Numbered from the stretch's first letter, positions 34,101 through 49,000 are shown. The stretch: 64,000 bases of DNA from Eledone cirrhosa (GCA_964016885.1 OZ024743.1:350604513-350668512); one strand, 5' to 3'. Notes: a model not told the origin generated them from the letters alone. Numbers and translations: made by a program.

Positions 34101-37005
34101 GTACGTAAACACATGCACTGGCACACATACACATACAGATACACACGGTGACAGTAGAACTGTGAAAGAGAGAGAAAGAAATAACGTTATAGATAGGGGG
34201 GGGGGGGGGGGTTAAAATAAATAAAAGTTAAGGACGCTGTCTCTTTCCCGATCTGTCATCCCCCTCTCTCTCTCTCTCATTCCCTCACACTCTCTCTCAT
34301 TCCCTCACTCTCTCTCTTTCTCTCACTCATCCTCACTCTCTCTTTCTCTCTCTCACCCCTTCTCTGTCTCTCTTACCTACAGAATAGACAACCAAAAAAC
34401 AAACGGATTATTTCTTTCGATATTCATTATAAAATAAGATAAATTGAATTTAGATGAATTCCTTGGTATTTTTGGAAAATTGAAAATATTTTCCATGTGC
34501 GATTTACGCCAAACTTGTTTGATTCAGAGTATTTTCTCATTATGCAATGTTTAGGCTATTTACGAAGTTTTGCAGGGTTATGTTAATTTCGAGGTATTTT
34601 CCCAGTATGCACCGTCGTGGCTATTTACCAAGGTACCCCAAAAACCCGCGAACTCGGGAACACGGGGTCAGATTTTCGTGAAACTTATTTTATTCAATTT
34701 GTATTCCCATTTCAGAGGCAACTTGCTTTCAAAGTATTTACCCATTATGCGCCCTTTTGGCTGTATTGCATAACAGACAAGCATGCAAGATCAGAGTTTT
34801 AGTATATAGATAGATAAGCCACTGTGTGTGTTGATAGATGAATATATACAAATGAACACACAAAGAAGTGTGTTTTGAATTACATTGGGTGAAAACCATA
34901 TCATCATCATCATCATCATCATTTTACGTCCGCTTTTCCCTGCTTGCAAGGGTGGGACGGGTCTTATTCAGCACAGCATCTCTCCACTCGTCACGGTCCC
35001 TCGTCATCTCCACCGTGAGCTTCAATGATCTGAGGTCTGTTCTCACCACCTCCGCCCATGTTTTTCGTGGTCTACCTCTACCACGTCTTCCTTCAACTGG
35101 CATTTCCTGGCACTTCTTCACCCATCGGTCATCCTCCATGCGCATCACATGTCCATACCACCTCAGTCTCCTCTCCCGTACACTACATTCTATCCCTCTC
35201 AGACACAGTTTCTCTCAACACATTTATGCTGGGTCGTTCACGCACATTTACACTGCACATCCAACGGAGCATGCCTGCCCCATTTCTCTCCAGCCGTCGC
35301 ACATCGTCTGCGGTTGCTGCCCATGTCTCACTACCATGCAGCATCGCGCTCCTCACACAGGCATCATACAACCGGCCTTATATATCCTATTTGCAACAAC
35401 ATAGCTCGCCATTTTTCATTCATATATATATATATATGTATGACTTCTACATGACTAAAGCTGTTTCATTCATATGAAATCATCAGGAATATCAGATAAA
35501 GTTGGTCAGTTCTGGTTATTTATAGATCTCAGTTGGTAGTTGAGGGTGATGGGTGGTTCCAATCTAGTGGTGGATGGGGATGAGGAAAGGGAGAGATCAC
35601 TTGATTAATGAGGAGTGGAGAGGAGGGAAGAGGATAAAGAAGGGGATGGGGAAGAAGAAGAAGCAGGGAAAGAAGAGTGCTAGTGGTATATGAGAGGAGA
35701 GGGGACAAAGCTAGTTGTCATGTATATAGGAAAAAATATTTTTTAAATATGCATGACTAGTTTTGGTCTAGTAAACAAGTGGGTAGAAAAACAACATTTT
35801 TTGTGCTGAATTGGATGTGTTAAACTACTTTCCTAGAATTTACCTCAATCATAATGAACACAATCCTAGGAAAATATCTTTTTTGTCCTTAGTCACCAAG
35901 TTGTGAGGTTGGTATCATTCAATTCATGGACAATATAAAGACACTCAAGAACAAAACTAATAAGATAAATAAATAGACAGAGCCCTGTAGCGTGTGTGTG
36001 TGTGTGTGTTTATGTGTGGTGTGGAAACGTGGGAATGTATGGTTGCGTGTGTGCGAAAATAGTGTAAATGTTTGTGTGTGTTTGTATATGTTTGTGTTCC
36101 TGAATGGGTTTCCGGTGTGAGTGTAGAAGGATATAAAGACACTCAAGAACAAAACTAATAAGATAAATAAAAAGATAGACCCCTCTGCCACACACATATA
36201 CAGAATAAGTAGGAAAGAGAGGAGAGAGAGAGAGATGTATATATACTTAATTTTTGTATTTGTTTTTCAAGATTTTTATGTGAAAACGTGTTGAAGCAGA
36301 TATTATTATTCTTTGGCAGGGTCATACTGCCAATTACAGACACACACATCAGTTCACTTCAGTCTATTATTATAATTCCCCAGTCAATTAGTTTATCAAC
36401 TGGATGGTTGTTTAGTTGTTGGTTGTCAAAGATCTTTCATCACACATTCTGTAACCTCTTTGTATCTTCTTTTTGTTCTATTTTACACCATATTGTCTTT
36501 GTGAGCTGTGTATTTGTATCATGTTACACCAGGGTGTGTGTGCTTTTTATTTATGTATTTATTCATTCGTTTATTTGTTTAAATAATCTTACATATACGA
36601 AGAATAAGTAGGAAAGAGAGAGAGAAGATTAATTAAACAAATAAACGAATGAATAAATACATAAATAAAAAGCATACACACCCTGGTGTAACATGATACA
36701 AATACACAGCTCACAAAGACAAGATGGTGTAAAATAGAACCAAAAGAAGACACAAAGTAGTCACTAAGGAGGTCACAGAATCTGTGATGAAAGATCTTTG
36801 ACAACCAACAACTAAACAACCATCTAGTTGATAAACTAACTGACTGGGGAATTATAATAATAGACTGAAGTGAACTGATGTGTGTGTCTGTGTATGTAAT
36901 TGGCAGTATGACCCTGCCAAAGAATAACAATATCTGCTTCAACACATGTTTTCACATGAAAATCTTGAAAAACAAATACAAAATTAAGTATATATACATC
37001 TCTCT

Positions 37006-37087
<82 letters not shown>

Positions 37088-40000
37088 TACTTATTCTGTA
37101 TATGTGTGTGTGTGTGGCAGAGGGGTCTGTCTTTTTATTTATCTTATTAGTTTTGTTTTTGAGTGTCTTTATATCCTTCTACACACACACCGGAAAACCA
37201 TTCAGGAACACAAACATATACAAACACTTACACCATTTTCGCACACATGCAACCATACATTCCCACATTTCCACACCACACATAAACACACACACACACG
37301 TGTGTATCCTCACATACACTCACTCTGCCTCTGGATTCCGCATGCTCTCCCCCACCTCATCCGACTTCTATCCACATGCACACGCGCACACACATACCTA
37401 CACTCCACCCCAGTGTACACAATAGTTTTCCAAAACCCAAGCATGCAACCCCGCTCTCCCTCAGACTCTCACACTTACATCCACACATACATACACACAC
37501 ACACACCCCACCTTCTGCCCTACCCCCTCGGACCCCCTTTTTCCTCCTCCCCCTCCATCCATCCAGCACCTCTACATGCCTCACATCTTTTCACCACTTG
37601 TTTTTAACTTTTATTTTCCAACTCAAGTGTTATTTTTTTTCCACTTCCTCCTCCTCCTCCTTCTCCTTCCCACCACTCTCCTGATGAAGGGCTTATGCCG
37701 AAACGTCGCACCTACACCCTCTCAATAAGCGTGAACTTAACGCCTTTCATAACCTTTACTCCTGTGTTGTTTTTTACTTTCCTATATACAAAAACAAGAT
37801 GGCGTAGAACAGAACAAAGGAGAGGCACAAAAACAAAGAAAAGAATCCCCAGTCACTGAAGAGGTCACAGAATGTGTGACGAAAGAACTTTGACAATATA
37901 CGAACAATCGTCTGGTTGTGCAACCAACCAACCGGAAATTTATAAATTCTTGAATTTATAAATTTAATTTATAATAAATTGAAGTGAAAGCAACTGGTGT
38001 GTGTGTTTCTTATTGGCAACATGACCCTCCCAAAGCATAACAATATCGGTTTCAACACACGTTTTCAGATAAAGAATCTTGCTAAACAAATTCAGAAACG
38101 AAATATATATCATCATCATCATTTCATTTTACGTCTTTGCCTTTCATCCTTACGGGGTCGATAAAATAAAGTACCAGTAATGCACTGGATAATTGCTGGC
38201 CTTGTGCCAAAAGTAGAAACAATTATCTTTCACTATCAAAAAATTCTCTAAAAAGGCTACAGAATGGATTTCCAAATAAGGGCACAAAAATTTAGTGAAA
38301 ATTTGTTCACGTGACAGCCATAATTTCATTTATAACCAACCAAAAAAAAGCCTTCGTGAGCCTCCTTTTTTCAAGTAAAAAGAAATTCAAACACTCATAT
38401 ATGAAAAAACAACCTGTGACAACCCCCCCCCCCCCCCCCCTCTTATTTGAAGAACTATTGTAACGCGAACTGGCGCGAAATTTATTATAATTATTGACAA
38501 ACCAATCAAATTACTTCTCGAAAAACCTGGCATTTCGAGCCACTTTTTCCATATAAAACAAGTAACATTCAGAGACCAACCAGATGTGAGAAAAACCACA
38601 GACCCTCCATCTCAACTCACCTTTTGAAAAGCAGAAGAACTGCGAAACCGGTAAAGGAACCAAATAAATATATATATTTAAAAAAAAAAAATAAGACTCC
38701 AGTTGCATTTTCGATTTCATCTCTTTTTCTTTATGCTTTCACTCGTGTAGGACACCTCGGTTATTTTTCATTTTGTAAAAAAAACCTCACTTTCTAATAT
38801 ATATATATATATAGATATATATATATAAAACACTAACTAATGTTATCATGTTTCTTTGGCTGCTTCTTTCAGATATTTCTGAATCAGATCATTTAAATTA
38901 AGAGCTATCCACTTACAAATTATTAATATTAAGTGCTATTCACTTACAAATTATTAATATTAAGTGCTATTCACTTACAAATTATTAATATTAAGTGCTG
39001 TTCACTTCCAAATTATTAATATTAAGTGCTGTTCACTTACAAATTATTAATATTAAGTGCTGTTCACTTACAAATTATTAATATTAAGTGCTGTTCACTT
39101 ACAAATTATTAATATTAAGTGCTGTTCACTTACAAATTATTAATATTAAGTGCTATTCACTTACAAATTATTAATATTAAGTGCTGTTCACTTACAAATT
39201 ATTAATATTAAGTGCTGTTCACTTACAAATTATTAATATTAAGTGCTATTCACTTACAAATTATTAATATTAAGTGCTGTTCACTTCCAAATTATTAATA
39301 TTAAGTGCTGTTCACTTACAAATTATTAATATTAAGTGCTGTTCACTTACAAATTATTAATATTAAGTGCTGTTCACTTCCAAATTATTAATATTAAGTG
39401 CTGTTCACTTCCAAATTATTAATATTAAGTGCTGTTCACTTACAAATTATTAATATTAAGTGCTATCCACTTCCAAATTATTAATATTAAGTGCTGTTCA
39501 CTTCCAAATTATTAATATTAAGTGCTGTTCACTTACAAATTATTAATATTAAGTGCTGTTCACTTACAAATTATTAATATTAAGTGCTGTTCACTTCCAA
39601 ATTATTAATATTAAGTGCTGTTCACTTACAAATTATTAATATTAAGTGCTGTTCACTTACAAATTATTAATATTAAGTGCTGTTCACTTACAAATTATTA
39701 ATATTAAGTGCTATTCACTTACAAATTATTAATATTAAGTGCTGTTCACTTACAAATTATTAATATTAAGTGCTGTTCACTTACAAATTATTAATATTAA
39801 GTGCTGTTCACTTACAAATTATTAATATTAAGTGCTGTTCACTTACAAATTATTAATATTAAGTGCTATTCACTTACAAATTATTAATATTAAGTGCTGT
39901 TCACTTCCAAATTATTAATATTAAGTGCTGTTCACTTACAAATTATTAATATTAAGTGCTGTTCACTTACAAATTATTAATATTAAGTGCTGTTCACTTA

Positions 40001-43000
40001 CAAATTATTAATATTAAGTGCTGTTCACTTACAAATTATTAATATTAAGTGCTATTCACTTACAAATTATTAATATTAAGTGCTGTTCACTTCCAAATTA
40101 TTAATATTAAGTGCTGTTCACTTACAAATTATTAATATTAAGTGCTGTTCACTTACAAATTATTAATATTAAGTGCTGTTCACTTACAAATTATTAATAT
40201 TAAGTGCTATTCACTTACAAATTATTAATATTAAGTGCTGTTCACTTACAAATTATTAATATTAAGTGCTGTTCACTTACAAATTATTAATATTAAGTGC
40301 TGTTCACTTACAAATTATTAATATTAAGTGCTGTTCACTTACAAATTATTAATATTAAGTGCTATTCACTTACAAATTATTAATATTAAGTGCTGTTCAC
40401 TTCCAAATTATTAATATTAAGTGCTGTTCACTTACAAATTATTAATATTAAGTGCTGTTCACTTACAAATTATTAATATTAAGTGCTGTTCACTTACAAA
40501 TTATTAATATTAAGTGCTGTTCACTTACAAATTATTAATATTAAGTGCTATTCACTTACAAATTATTAATATTAAGTGCTGTTCACTTACAAATTATTAA
40601 TATTAAGTGCTGTTCACTTACAAATTATTAATATTAAGTGCTGTTCACTTACAAATTATTAATATTAAGTGCTGTTCACTTACAAATTATTAATATTAAG
40701 TGCTGTTCACTTACAAATTATTAATATTAAGTGCTGTTCACTTACAAATTATTAATATTAAGTGCTATTCACTTACAAATTATTAATATTAAGTGCTGTT
40801 CACTTACAAATTATTAATATTAAGTGCTGTTCACTTACAAATTATTAATATTAAGTGTTGTTCACTTACAAATTATTAATATTAAGTGCTTTTCACTTAC
40901 AAATTATTAATGTCATTGTTTCTCTGCTCTATACTTTCAGATCCCCGCAGATTTCCTGAACCCCAGCATGGCCTGGTTAACTGCTCTTGGTATGCCCCAA
41001 ATGCTTGTTGCAAACGAACAGAAGTGACATCTGTCTTCAGTAACATGTACCCTTTATATGGGGCCTCTAAAGCTTGTATGAACAAAATGAATTATTTAAT
41101 GTGCTACTTCTGTAGTCCAGAACAAGGTGTTTGGTACCATGGGTAAGTGACATCATTTAACCTCTTCAACCTCTCCCCAATCATCATCATCATCATCATT
41201 ATTATTTTACATCCACTTACCATGGTGGCATGAGTAGATGGGTCATCACAGTCCTAACCAGGTCTTATTAACCTTTCTAGACTTCTCAGAAGGTCCAACT
41301 ACTTTACTTTACAGGTCTTCTCACCCTAATGTCATATCTGTTTGGTAACCAACCACTTTACAGAGTTTACTGGGTGCATTTTATCATAACAGCAACACCA
41401 GTGAGGTTGGTTTACATTTTGCAAGACTATTAACTATTGCAAAATGAGGCATTTAAAAAAAAAGGTAATAGCACATTCAAAAGTGTAGTCCTAGATACAC
41501 AATGGCTGAAAACGTTTATGAGGGTCACAACAGGCATGCATCTGATTATAGGTCCACAGTATCGAGGCTGACCTGAGGCTAAGAAACATCTACCTCTATT
41601 ATTGTAAACTAAAAGGGGAGATTCTATGGAAGAGGGTTGATCTAGGAATAGCAGCTAAATACCCCTCAATTCACACACTAAGCTCTTGAAACAAAGGAAG
41701 AACATTCTTGATAATGTTGTCCTAGATGCTTAAAAAGGGAGAATGAGATGGTCTTGGCTGGAATGCCTCTGATCATAGATTTGCTGGAACAGTTTTGATC
41801 TAGGGTTAAACAGCATCAACAACTATTACTAAAATGATGTTTTACAGCTCAGGATAACTGAATGACTTATGAGGGCCATATAAACCATGTACAAAGTCAC
41901 AGTCAGCAAAGTGAAAGTTTACAAAGAGTATAATGATGAAATTAACATGCAGGTAGGAATCTGTCATGGATTACTACCAAGCATCTTCTTGTTTAAAAAC
42001 TAAATACCCATAGGAACTCCTGTGTGATAACCTAGCCCATATAGAAGAGTTACAAAAGAAATTCCAGATTTGGAAGCAAAACCAGACAGTAAACTAAGCA
42101 AAGACTGAAGTTTTAGTTAGTAAGAAATATGTTACGACTCTGCTACCATCAGGGAAATCGACATGCTCAGTATGTAGAAAAGGAGTAGATAGTGACTGAA
42201 TATGGTGTACTTCATGTGCAAGATGTGTAGTGGGATCATATGTGACAGGTGCACAGGAATAGTCAACAGTAATGTTACTCATGAAATGAACTCCTTCAAA
42301 TGCTCAGAAGGCACATTAGAAGTAGTAAATAGCTTTTGCTATCTAGGTGACCTCATTTGCAGCTGGGATGAATATACCAAAAGTGTTGTAGCCAGAATAA
42401 AAACGAGCAGTTACAACTGCTTGGCAATAAAAGGCTTTGCTCTCAGAGTGAAGAGCCAATTGTATGGTGCTAGTGTTCATACTGCTATGTTACATAGCAG
42501 CAAAATTTGGGCCATAAGTGCAAAATATTTGTGACTGCTAGAAAGTAATGAAGCAAGCATACTCTGCTGGATGTGAAATGTTAAATGAAGCACAAATGAT
42601 CTGAAAAAAAAGGAATCAGTTCTAGTATGCATGAAAGATGATTGCACTAGTATGGGCATATGCTGCATATAAAAATGTGCCAAGCTCTCAAAGTAGGCAG
42701 AACCTCTAGAAGAGTGAGACCAAGGAAGACATGGGATGAAGTCATGAAGAATGACCCCAAGAAACTGAACTTCATGAGGGAGATGACACAAGATTGAGTT
42801 GAATTGCAGCATGTTGTGGTCCTGTGTAGAATTTGACGATCTCTCTAGTGTTGGTGCCATGATAAAATGTACGCAATACACTCCATAAAATGGTTAGCAA
42901 TTGAATGGAAATGATATAGAGTAGAGAGAACACTTCAGAGATTGTCATTTACTTGTTAATAAACAAGTAAATGACAATCTCTTTAGAGCTGGTGCTATGA

Positions 43001-46000
43001 TTAAATATACCCAGTATACACTGTAAAGTGATTGGTGTTAGGAAGGGCATACACCCATACAAACCATGCTAAAATATGGAATATATTAGCAAGATGTAGT
43101 CTCTCCTACTCATTGTGTCTCTCTCTCTCTATATATATATATATATCATCATCATCATCATCATTTTTACGTCTGCTTTTCCCTGCTTGCAAGGGCATAG
43201 ACCTCTATATACATATATCTATACACACATGAGAGAAAGGATCTAAAGTACATATATGTAATGTATACATATGAGTCTACACCCACATACATGCAAGTAC
43301 AAACATAATAGCATAATGTTTTTCATACTTGTTTGGTGTTAGGAAGGGCATCCAGCTGTAGAAATCAAGCCAAAATCAGTTCCTGTATGAGCAAGGCATG
43401 GTCAGCCGACCAGACACTGCCCACAACAGGACAACCCGTCTAACCCATGCTAGCATGGAAGAACGGACGTAAAACGGTGATGATGATGATGATGATGATG
43501 ATGATGTTTAAATTTTCACAGCAGTGTTTATAAACTGTATTTATATCTATATCAAATTTATGTTAGATTTTCTAACATGCTGTGTTGTGCATAGATATTT
43601 ATTATTTTTTTATCTATGTTGTGTATGCACATAATGCAAATTAGATTGACCATTCAGTTAAGTCTTAGTTTGTATTTGCTATATATATATAGTGTTTCAT
43701 TACATATCTTTTTGTGAATAGAAGGATAATAGTACTTGTAATCTGATGAATGACCAATTAGCTGTGAAACATGTAAAGGCAATCTTTATGTTTTTCTGTG
43801 ATGAAAGTGAATAACTGAATGTTTTTCATATTTGTTTGAATTCCCACTGTGGAGCTTATAAACTAATTTTACCTACATTAAATTTATCTTTTATACATAC
43901 ATACACAGACATACATACATTCACATACATACACACATGCATGCATACACACACATACACAATATTATAAGAAGCATTTTACATCCATAGTTCATCTTTT
44001 TATGCTGGCATGGGTTAGATAGGTTCTCAGTACTTGAGACTGGACAGACTGAATGTCTGGCCTAATGCTAAATACTTTACAGAGTGTACTTGTATCTTTC
44101 TATCATAGCACCAACACTGTCACTTTATATGGCGAACAAGGTGCATTTTTCATTGCCCCAGAACTACCTCTTTACATTGCACCAGAACTACCACTTTATC
44201 ATTGCACCTGTACTAGAGTGGCTGTTATGTCCTCAGCATGGACCTGAGTTTCTACCACTTTATAGAATGTATTTGGAGTACTTTGTCGTGGCAGCAACAT
44301 TAATGAGTTTACCTTGGGACCTGCCAGACTAAAGAATACTTCAACAAGGCAACATATTATCCTGAACTTGGATAGGGGTGGGAGTGACAGAGTGAGGGGA
44401 GGATCAGTGTATGAGAGAGTAACAGAAAAAACTCAAGAATAGAAAAAAGGATGAGAGTAAGAGAAGGTCAAGTTGAGATGTATGGACATAAATGGGTCTG
44501 ATCCTCGTAAATAGCCGGAAAGAACGTAGATTGATGTGGTTGGTAGTGAAGTTGAATATAAACTGGACTAAAGACGCTCCCTGTAAAATGAATAGCATTG
44601 TGGAACAAATAGGCAGGTAGGTTAGTGAGCATCAGAAGTAGAAATTCTCAGACAGATCTAATGCCATCTGTAAGTCACATGAACAGTATGGTGCAGTGAG
44701 TATGATGGTGAGATTGTAAGAGTAAAGTGGATGAAAGAAGATCAGCTAGATGATGAAGATCAGCTAGATGATGGTTACTTAACCTAGAAACGCAAATGTA
44801 GACATACCTCCCAGCCTCCTCCTACTACAAGCATTAATAGGGTTCATTTTACTCTGCTTACATAGAAGGGTGAGTCTTCCTCTGAATCGCATGCTGCTAA
44901 TCATCACAGTCCTTCATCAACTCTGTTGTGAGGTTTGGCTCCTTGAGGGTGGCCATCACCTCTATTTCTATTTTTCCTTGGTTTTTGTCTTCCTAAGGTT
45001 CTATCCTCTTTAAGTCCCCTTTATTCAGCCTCCATCTTTCATAGGCACCACCTACTCATTATATCTGATTTGTCTTATACCCAGTTTTTCTGTCAGCTTG
45101 TTTGTACTGTCATTCATGCACACTAATATTACACACACACACCAGAGTATATTGGCTTCACTTTGTTCAAATCTTAGCAAATCCTTTTCTTTTATGGTGC
45201 ATGTCTTGCTACCATACTTCATACACAAGTATCATACAATCTGCCTTTTGTTCAAAGAGAAAAACTATTTGTTGCTAGCTTTCTGAACATTTTCCAGCAG
45301 GTTCTTACCCTACCACCTCTTCTGCTAATTATTATTTAGGTAGTAAAAGCTGTCAACTACTTCTATAGTGCTGTCTGAGCATTTGAGATAGTCTATTTCT
45401 CATGTGTTCTTAGTCCTTACCACCCCTGTGCATCTCCTGTATATGAAATTTACATTCTTTGTTAGCCTGCATGTAGGCCAACTACACATATTTTAATGAA
45501 GATGAAGAAAAAAGATATAAAACAAGATGGTATAGGACAGAACAAAGGAGAGACACAAAATAACAAATTAGTCGCTGAGGAGGTCACAGAATGTGTGATG
45601 AAAGAGCTTTGACAACAAATAACCATCCCATTATTAAACCAACCAACTGGAAATTTATAATAAATTGAAGTGAAAACCCACAGGTGCATGTGTTTTTATT
45701 GGTAGCATGACCCTCCCATATATATATACACTTAAGTATATATATATCATCATCATCATTTCATTTTACGTCCGCTTTTCCCTGCTTGCAAAGGTGGGAC
45801 GGAAACTGATTCTGGCTTGATTTCTACAGCTGGATGCCCTTCCTAACACCAACCTCATTTACAGTGATGGGTGTTTTTTTTTTTTGCCGTGGAATGATAT
45901 GGACCCCAGTCCCTATCATCTCATTTCTACAGCTGAGTAAACTGGAGCAATGTGAAATAAAGTGTCTTGCTCAAGGAAAACTATATATATATATATGTAT

Positions 46001-49000
46001 TTATATATATAAATATTTATATATATAAATATTTATATACATATATATATGTATTTATATATATATATGTATTTATATATATATATATATGTATGTATTT
46101 ATATATATATATATGTATGTATTTTTATATATATATACCCATTCTGCTTCTTCCCCTGCATAGAGTACTACTCTGATTTGTAGTCTCCCCAGTCTTGACA
46201 CTGCACACTTTATATGTGTGTGCGTGTGTGTATATATACATAGATAAATTTATCATTTTATGAATACATAAACTTTTTCTAATGTTTTCCAGTAAAATGA
46301 GTGTATGTGAAGAATACTGCGTTGATATTTACAATGAATGTCGACAAGCTTCCTATGAGGGAACCGCTATAGGTAAGTACATAGCTATATCTTTACTTGA
46401 TTTCTTTTCAAGTTGCCATGTTAGAATTATACTAATTTGTCCTCTCAATAATAAAATTGCTAGACACAGCATTTCAGTGGGTTGTGATGAAGATCAAAGC
46501 ATCTGGCTTTGTCATCTAACAAATCATTGCATTCCTTCATTTCTGCTAATGGTGTTACACCACTGCCTGATACATGGGTATCGTTAGTGAGGAATCCACT
46601 CTACTGCAAGCATTTCAATGAAGTCCCAGTTTAAAGATAACATTATCCCTTCTTCTCACCAGTCTTGGAGGCACTGAAAAAGTTCTTCCACTGATAAGTC
46701 ATTAGCCCTTTAAGCATTTAAACCAGCCATATCTGGCCAGAATTCTCCCACCTCTTTCTGTTCAAACCAGCCATAACCGGCTGCTCATACTTATGTTAAG
46801 GTATTGTTCTCAAAATCTTGTAGATTCGATATTATGTTAGGTAAAGCCTTTTCCACAAAAATACAATAGTATATATAGAGTAATGTAAATGCTAAAAGGT
46901 TAAATTAAATTAAAAAGAAAAGCAGTATAATTCTTTTATTCTTGTGATTATACATAGTGGTAATTATTCTACATACAATGCAACATGATTTGACACCCCC
47001 CCCCCCCCCCCCATCCCTCTTCATTGACATGTCTTATCATTTTGACCTCTCTTTCAGTGCATCTCTCTTTTATCATCATTCTGTAATTCTGTCTATCAGA
47101 AACATAAAACATGGCATGTTGTAATTTATTTTGCATATTTTCCAATCTAAATAGAGTTTACTGATGTGCTATTAATCAGCAAAAAATACACAGAAATCTA
47201 CATCATCATTATCATTTAACATCTGCTTTCCCTGCTAGCAAGGGTTGGACAGGTCATCACAGACCATGTCAGTACCCAAGCAGGACTACTGATCTGTCGG
47301 ATTGGCTGGGTGCCTGAATCTCACTTACATACATTTCTCAGATGTATGGGGCTTGCATCTTGCTTACATATGTTTCTGCACTCTGCTGAGTTCATTTTAT
47401 TGTGATACCAGCACTATAGAGGCTGCCATGAGTTTGACACAAATGAAGAGACCCCCCCCCCCAATGCTTTGTTTGGCAGGTATTTTTAGGGCTGGATGCC
47501 CTTCCTATCACCAACCACTTTACAGAATGTAATGGGTGCATTTCTCATGTAGATCACCAATATTAAAGATGTTGTTGTGCTCTTGGCACAACTGAAAAGG
47601 TCTCTTGACCCATTTTGACATGGTTTCCACTGTGAGATGCCTTTTCTATTACCAACCTTATTATAAGATATACTGGGTGAATGTTTAATGCCACCAGCAC
47701 TAGAGATGTTATCAAGTTTTGACTGAATTCATTTATACCTAAAAAGGAATCTGTTCGGTGATAAACATATATTTTGATTATGATAGATAAATATATCTTT
47801 GATAAACAAATTTTTCTGTTTGGTAAACAAATCGGTCTCTTTGATACACATATCCCTTTGTCTATTTCATTGGTAAATTTGTCTATTTGATAGACAAGTC
47901 TACCTGATTATGTTGATTCATCAACATCATTATCATCACCATCATCATCAACATTATCATCATCATTATTTTTACGTCCATTTTTCCATGCTGGCATAAG
48001 TTGGGAAAAACTTTTTAAAGCAGAATTTTGTGACTTGATGCCAAGCTGTATTTGGTTTTACTTTTATAAGTAACATGATCTTTACATGTTGGACTTCTGA
48101 GCCAAAGGACATTTGTTTATGCAGGACACAAACAAACATCACTGGAGACAAGCACACATGACACGGAGGCAAACACATATACACACACACATGCACACAC
48201 TCACACACACTTACATCATCATCATAATCACTTTTACATCCTCTTATTCCTAATGGTGGTGTATATGAAAGCATATACAATAAACACACAAAAGTCTTAC
48301 CATAAATGTTTTAACCATGTCACAACTATATCAGTAGCTGGTGGGAAAGCCAGACAGCTGTTTCTGGATTTTTATCTTTCATTGGTGACATTTACTTACG
48401 TGGTACTGAAACGAAAATAGGCTAATCCCTATATGGTTTTGCATAGAAAACATCAGCTGGGGATGCTCATTTGCATATAGTGTGAATTTAACTGGTTAGG
48501 ATTAATTATCAGTAGCTTTAACTTAGTGTAGCTCAAATGGTGGGTGTATATGAAAGCATATACAATATGTTCATGTACAAGAATGTTACTATGAATGTTT
48601 CATGAATCTTTTTCATGCTGGCATAGGTTGGACGAATTTTTTGAGGCAGCAATTTCAGAGCCAGATGCTTTATATTTTCAAGTATAGTATATACCACTCA
48701 TTTTTGTTCACCCCATTAGCTGGGACATATTGTTTATGTGGGTTATAAAAAACATCCCTGCTTACTTTATATGATATATATATATGAATCACACACACAC
48801 ACACATACATCATCATTATCATCAATTTTATATCCCACTTTCCTTTGTAATATGGGCTGAAAAAGAGATTTTGTGGCAGAATTCTACTGTCAGATTCCCT
48901 TCTGATGCCAACCATGATTTATTTTGTTAAGTAAAGAACTGATTTTCACACATCTAACTGCTGAGCAGTGAGATTTCTATTATGTGAAATGTAAACATAT

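Larger units (their letters stand above)
9001..40940 (+). other. Intron 1 (about 31.9 kb), packed with mobile elements
   Basis: Phase 1 intron between gtaaga and ctatactttcag. It contains both hAT elements, most LINE fragments, the Helitron, the palindrome and the satellite array. No other host exon was recognised inside. 9001-9600 holds only GAT/CTG-rich low-complexity DNA. Confidence 0.75.
41143..46292 (+). other. Intron 2 (about 5.15 kb)
   Basis: Phase 2 intron with gtaagt donor and aatgttttccag acceptor. Filled with LINE fragments in both directions. Confidence 0.8.

Noticed and set aside
37681..37707. Functional hammerhead at 37681
   Set aside because: Core and GAAA are present, but stem I cannot pair (CACUCUC against GCACC) and stem II needs bulges. 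Kept only as a decayed motif.
38897..40910. CRISPR-like array
   Set aside because: Tandem 31-bp units without unique spacers, in a eukaryotic intron; it is a satellite.
43743..43775. Functional hammerhead at 43743
   Set aside because: CUGAUGA, GAAA and palindromic ACAUGU are there, but stem I has one pair and stem II is mostly wobble or mismatch.
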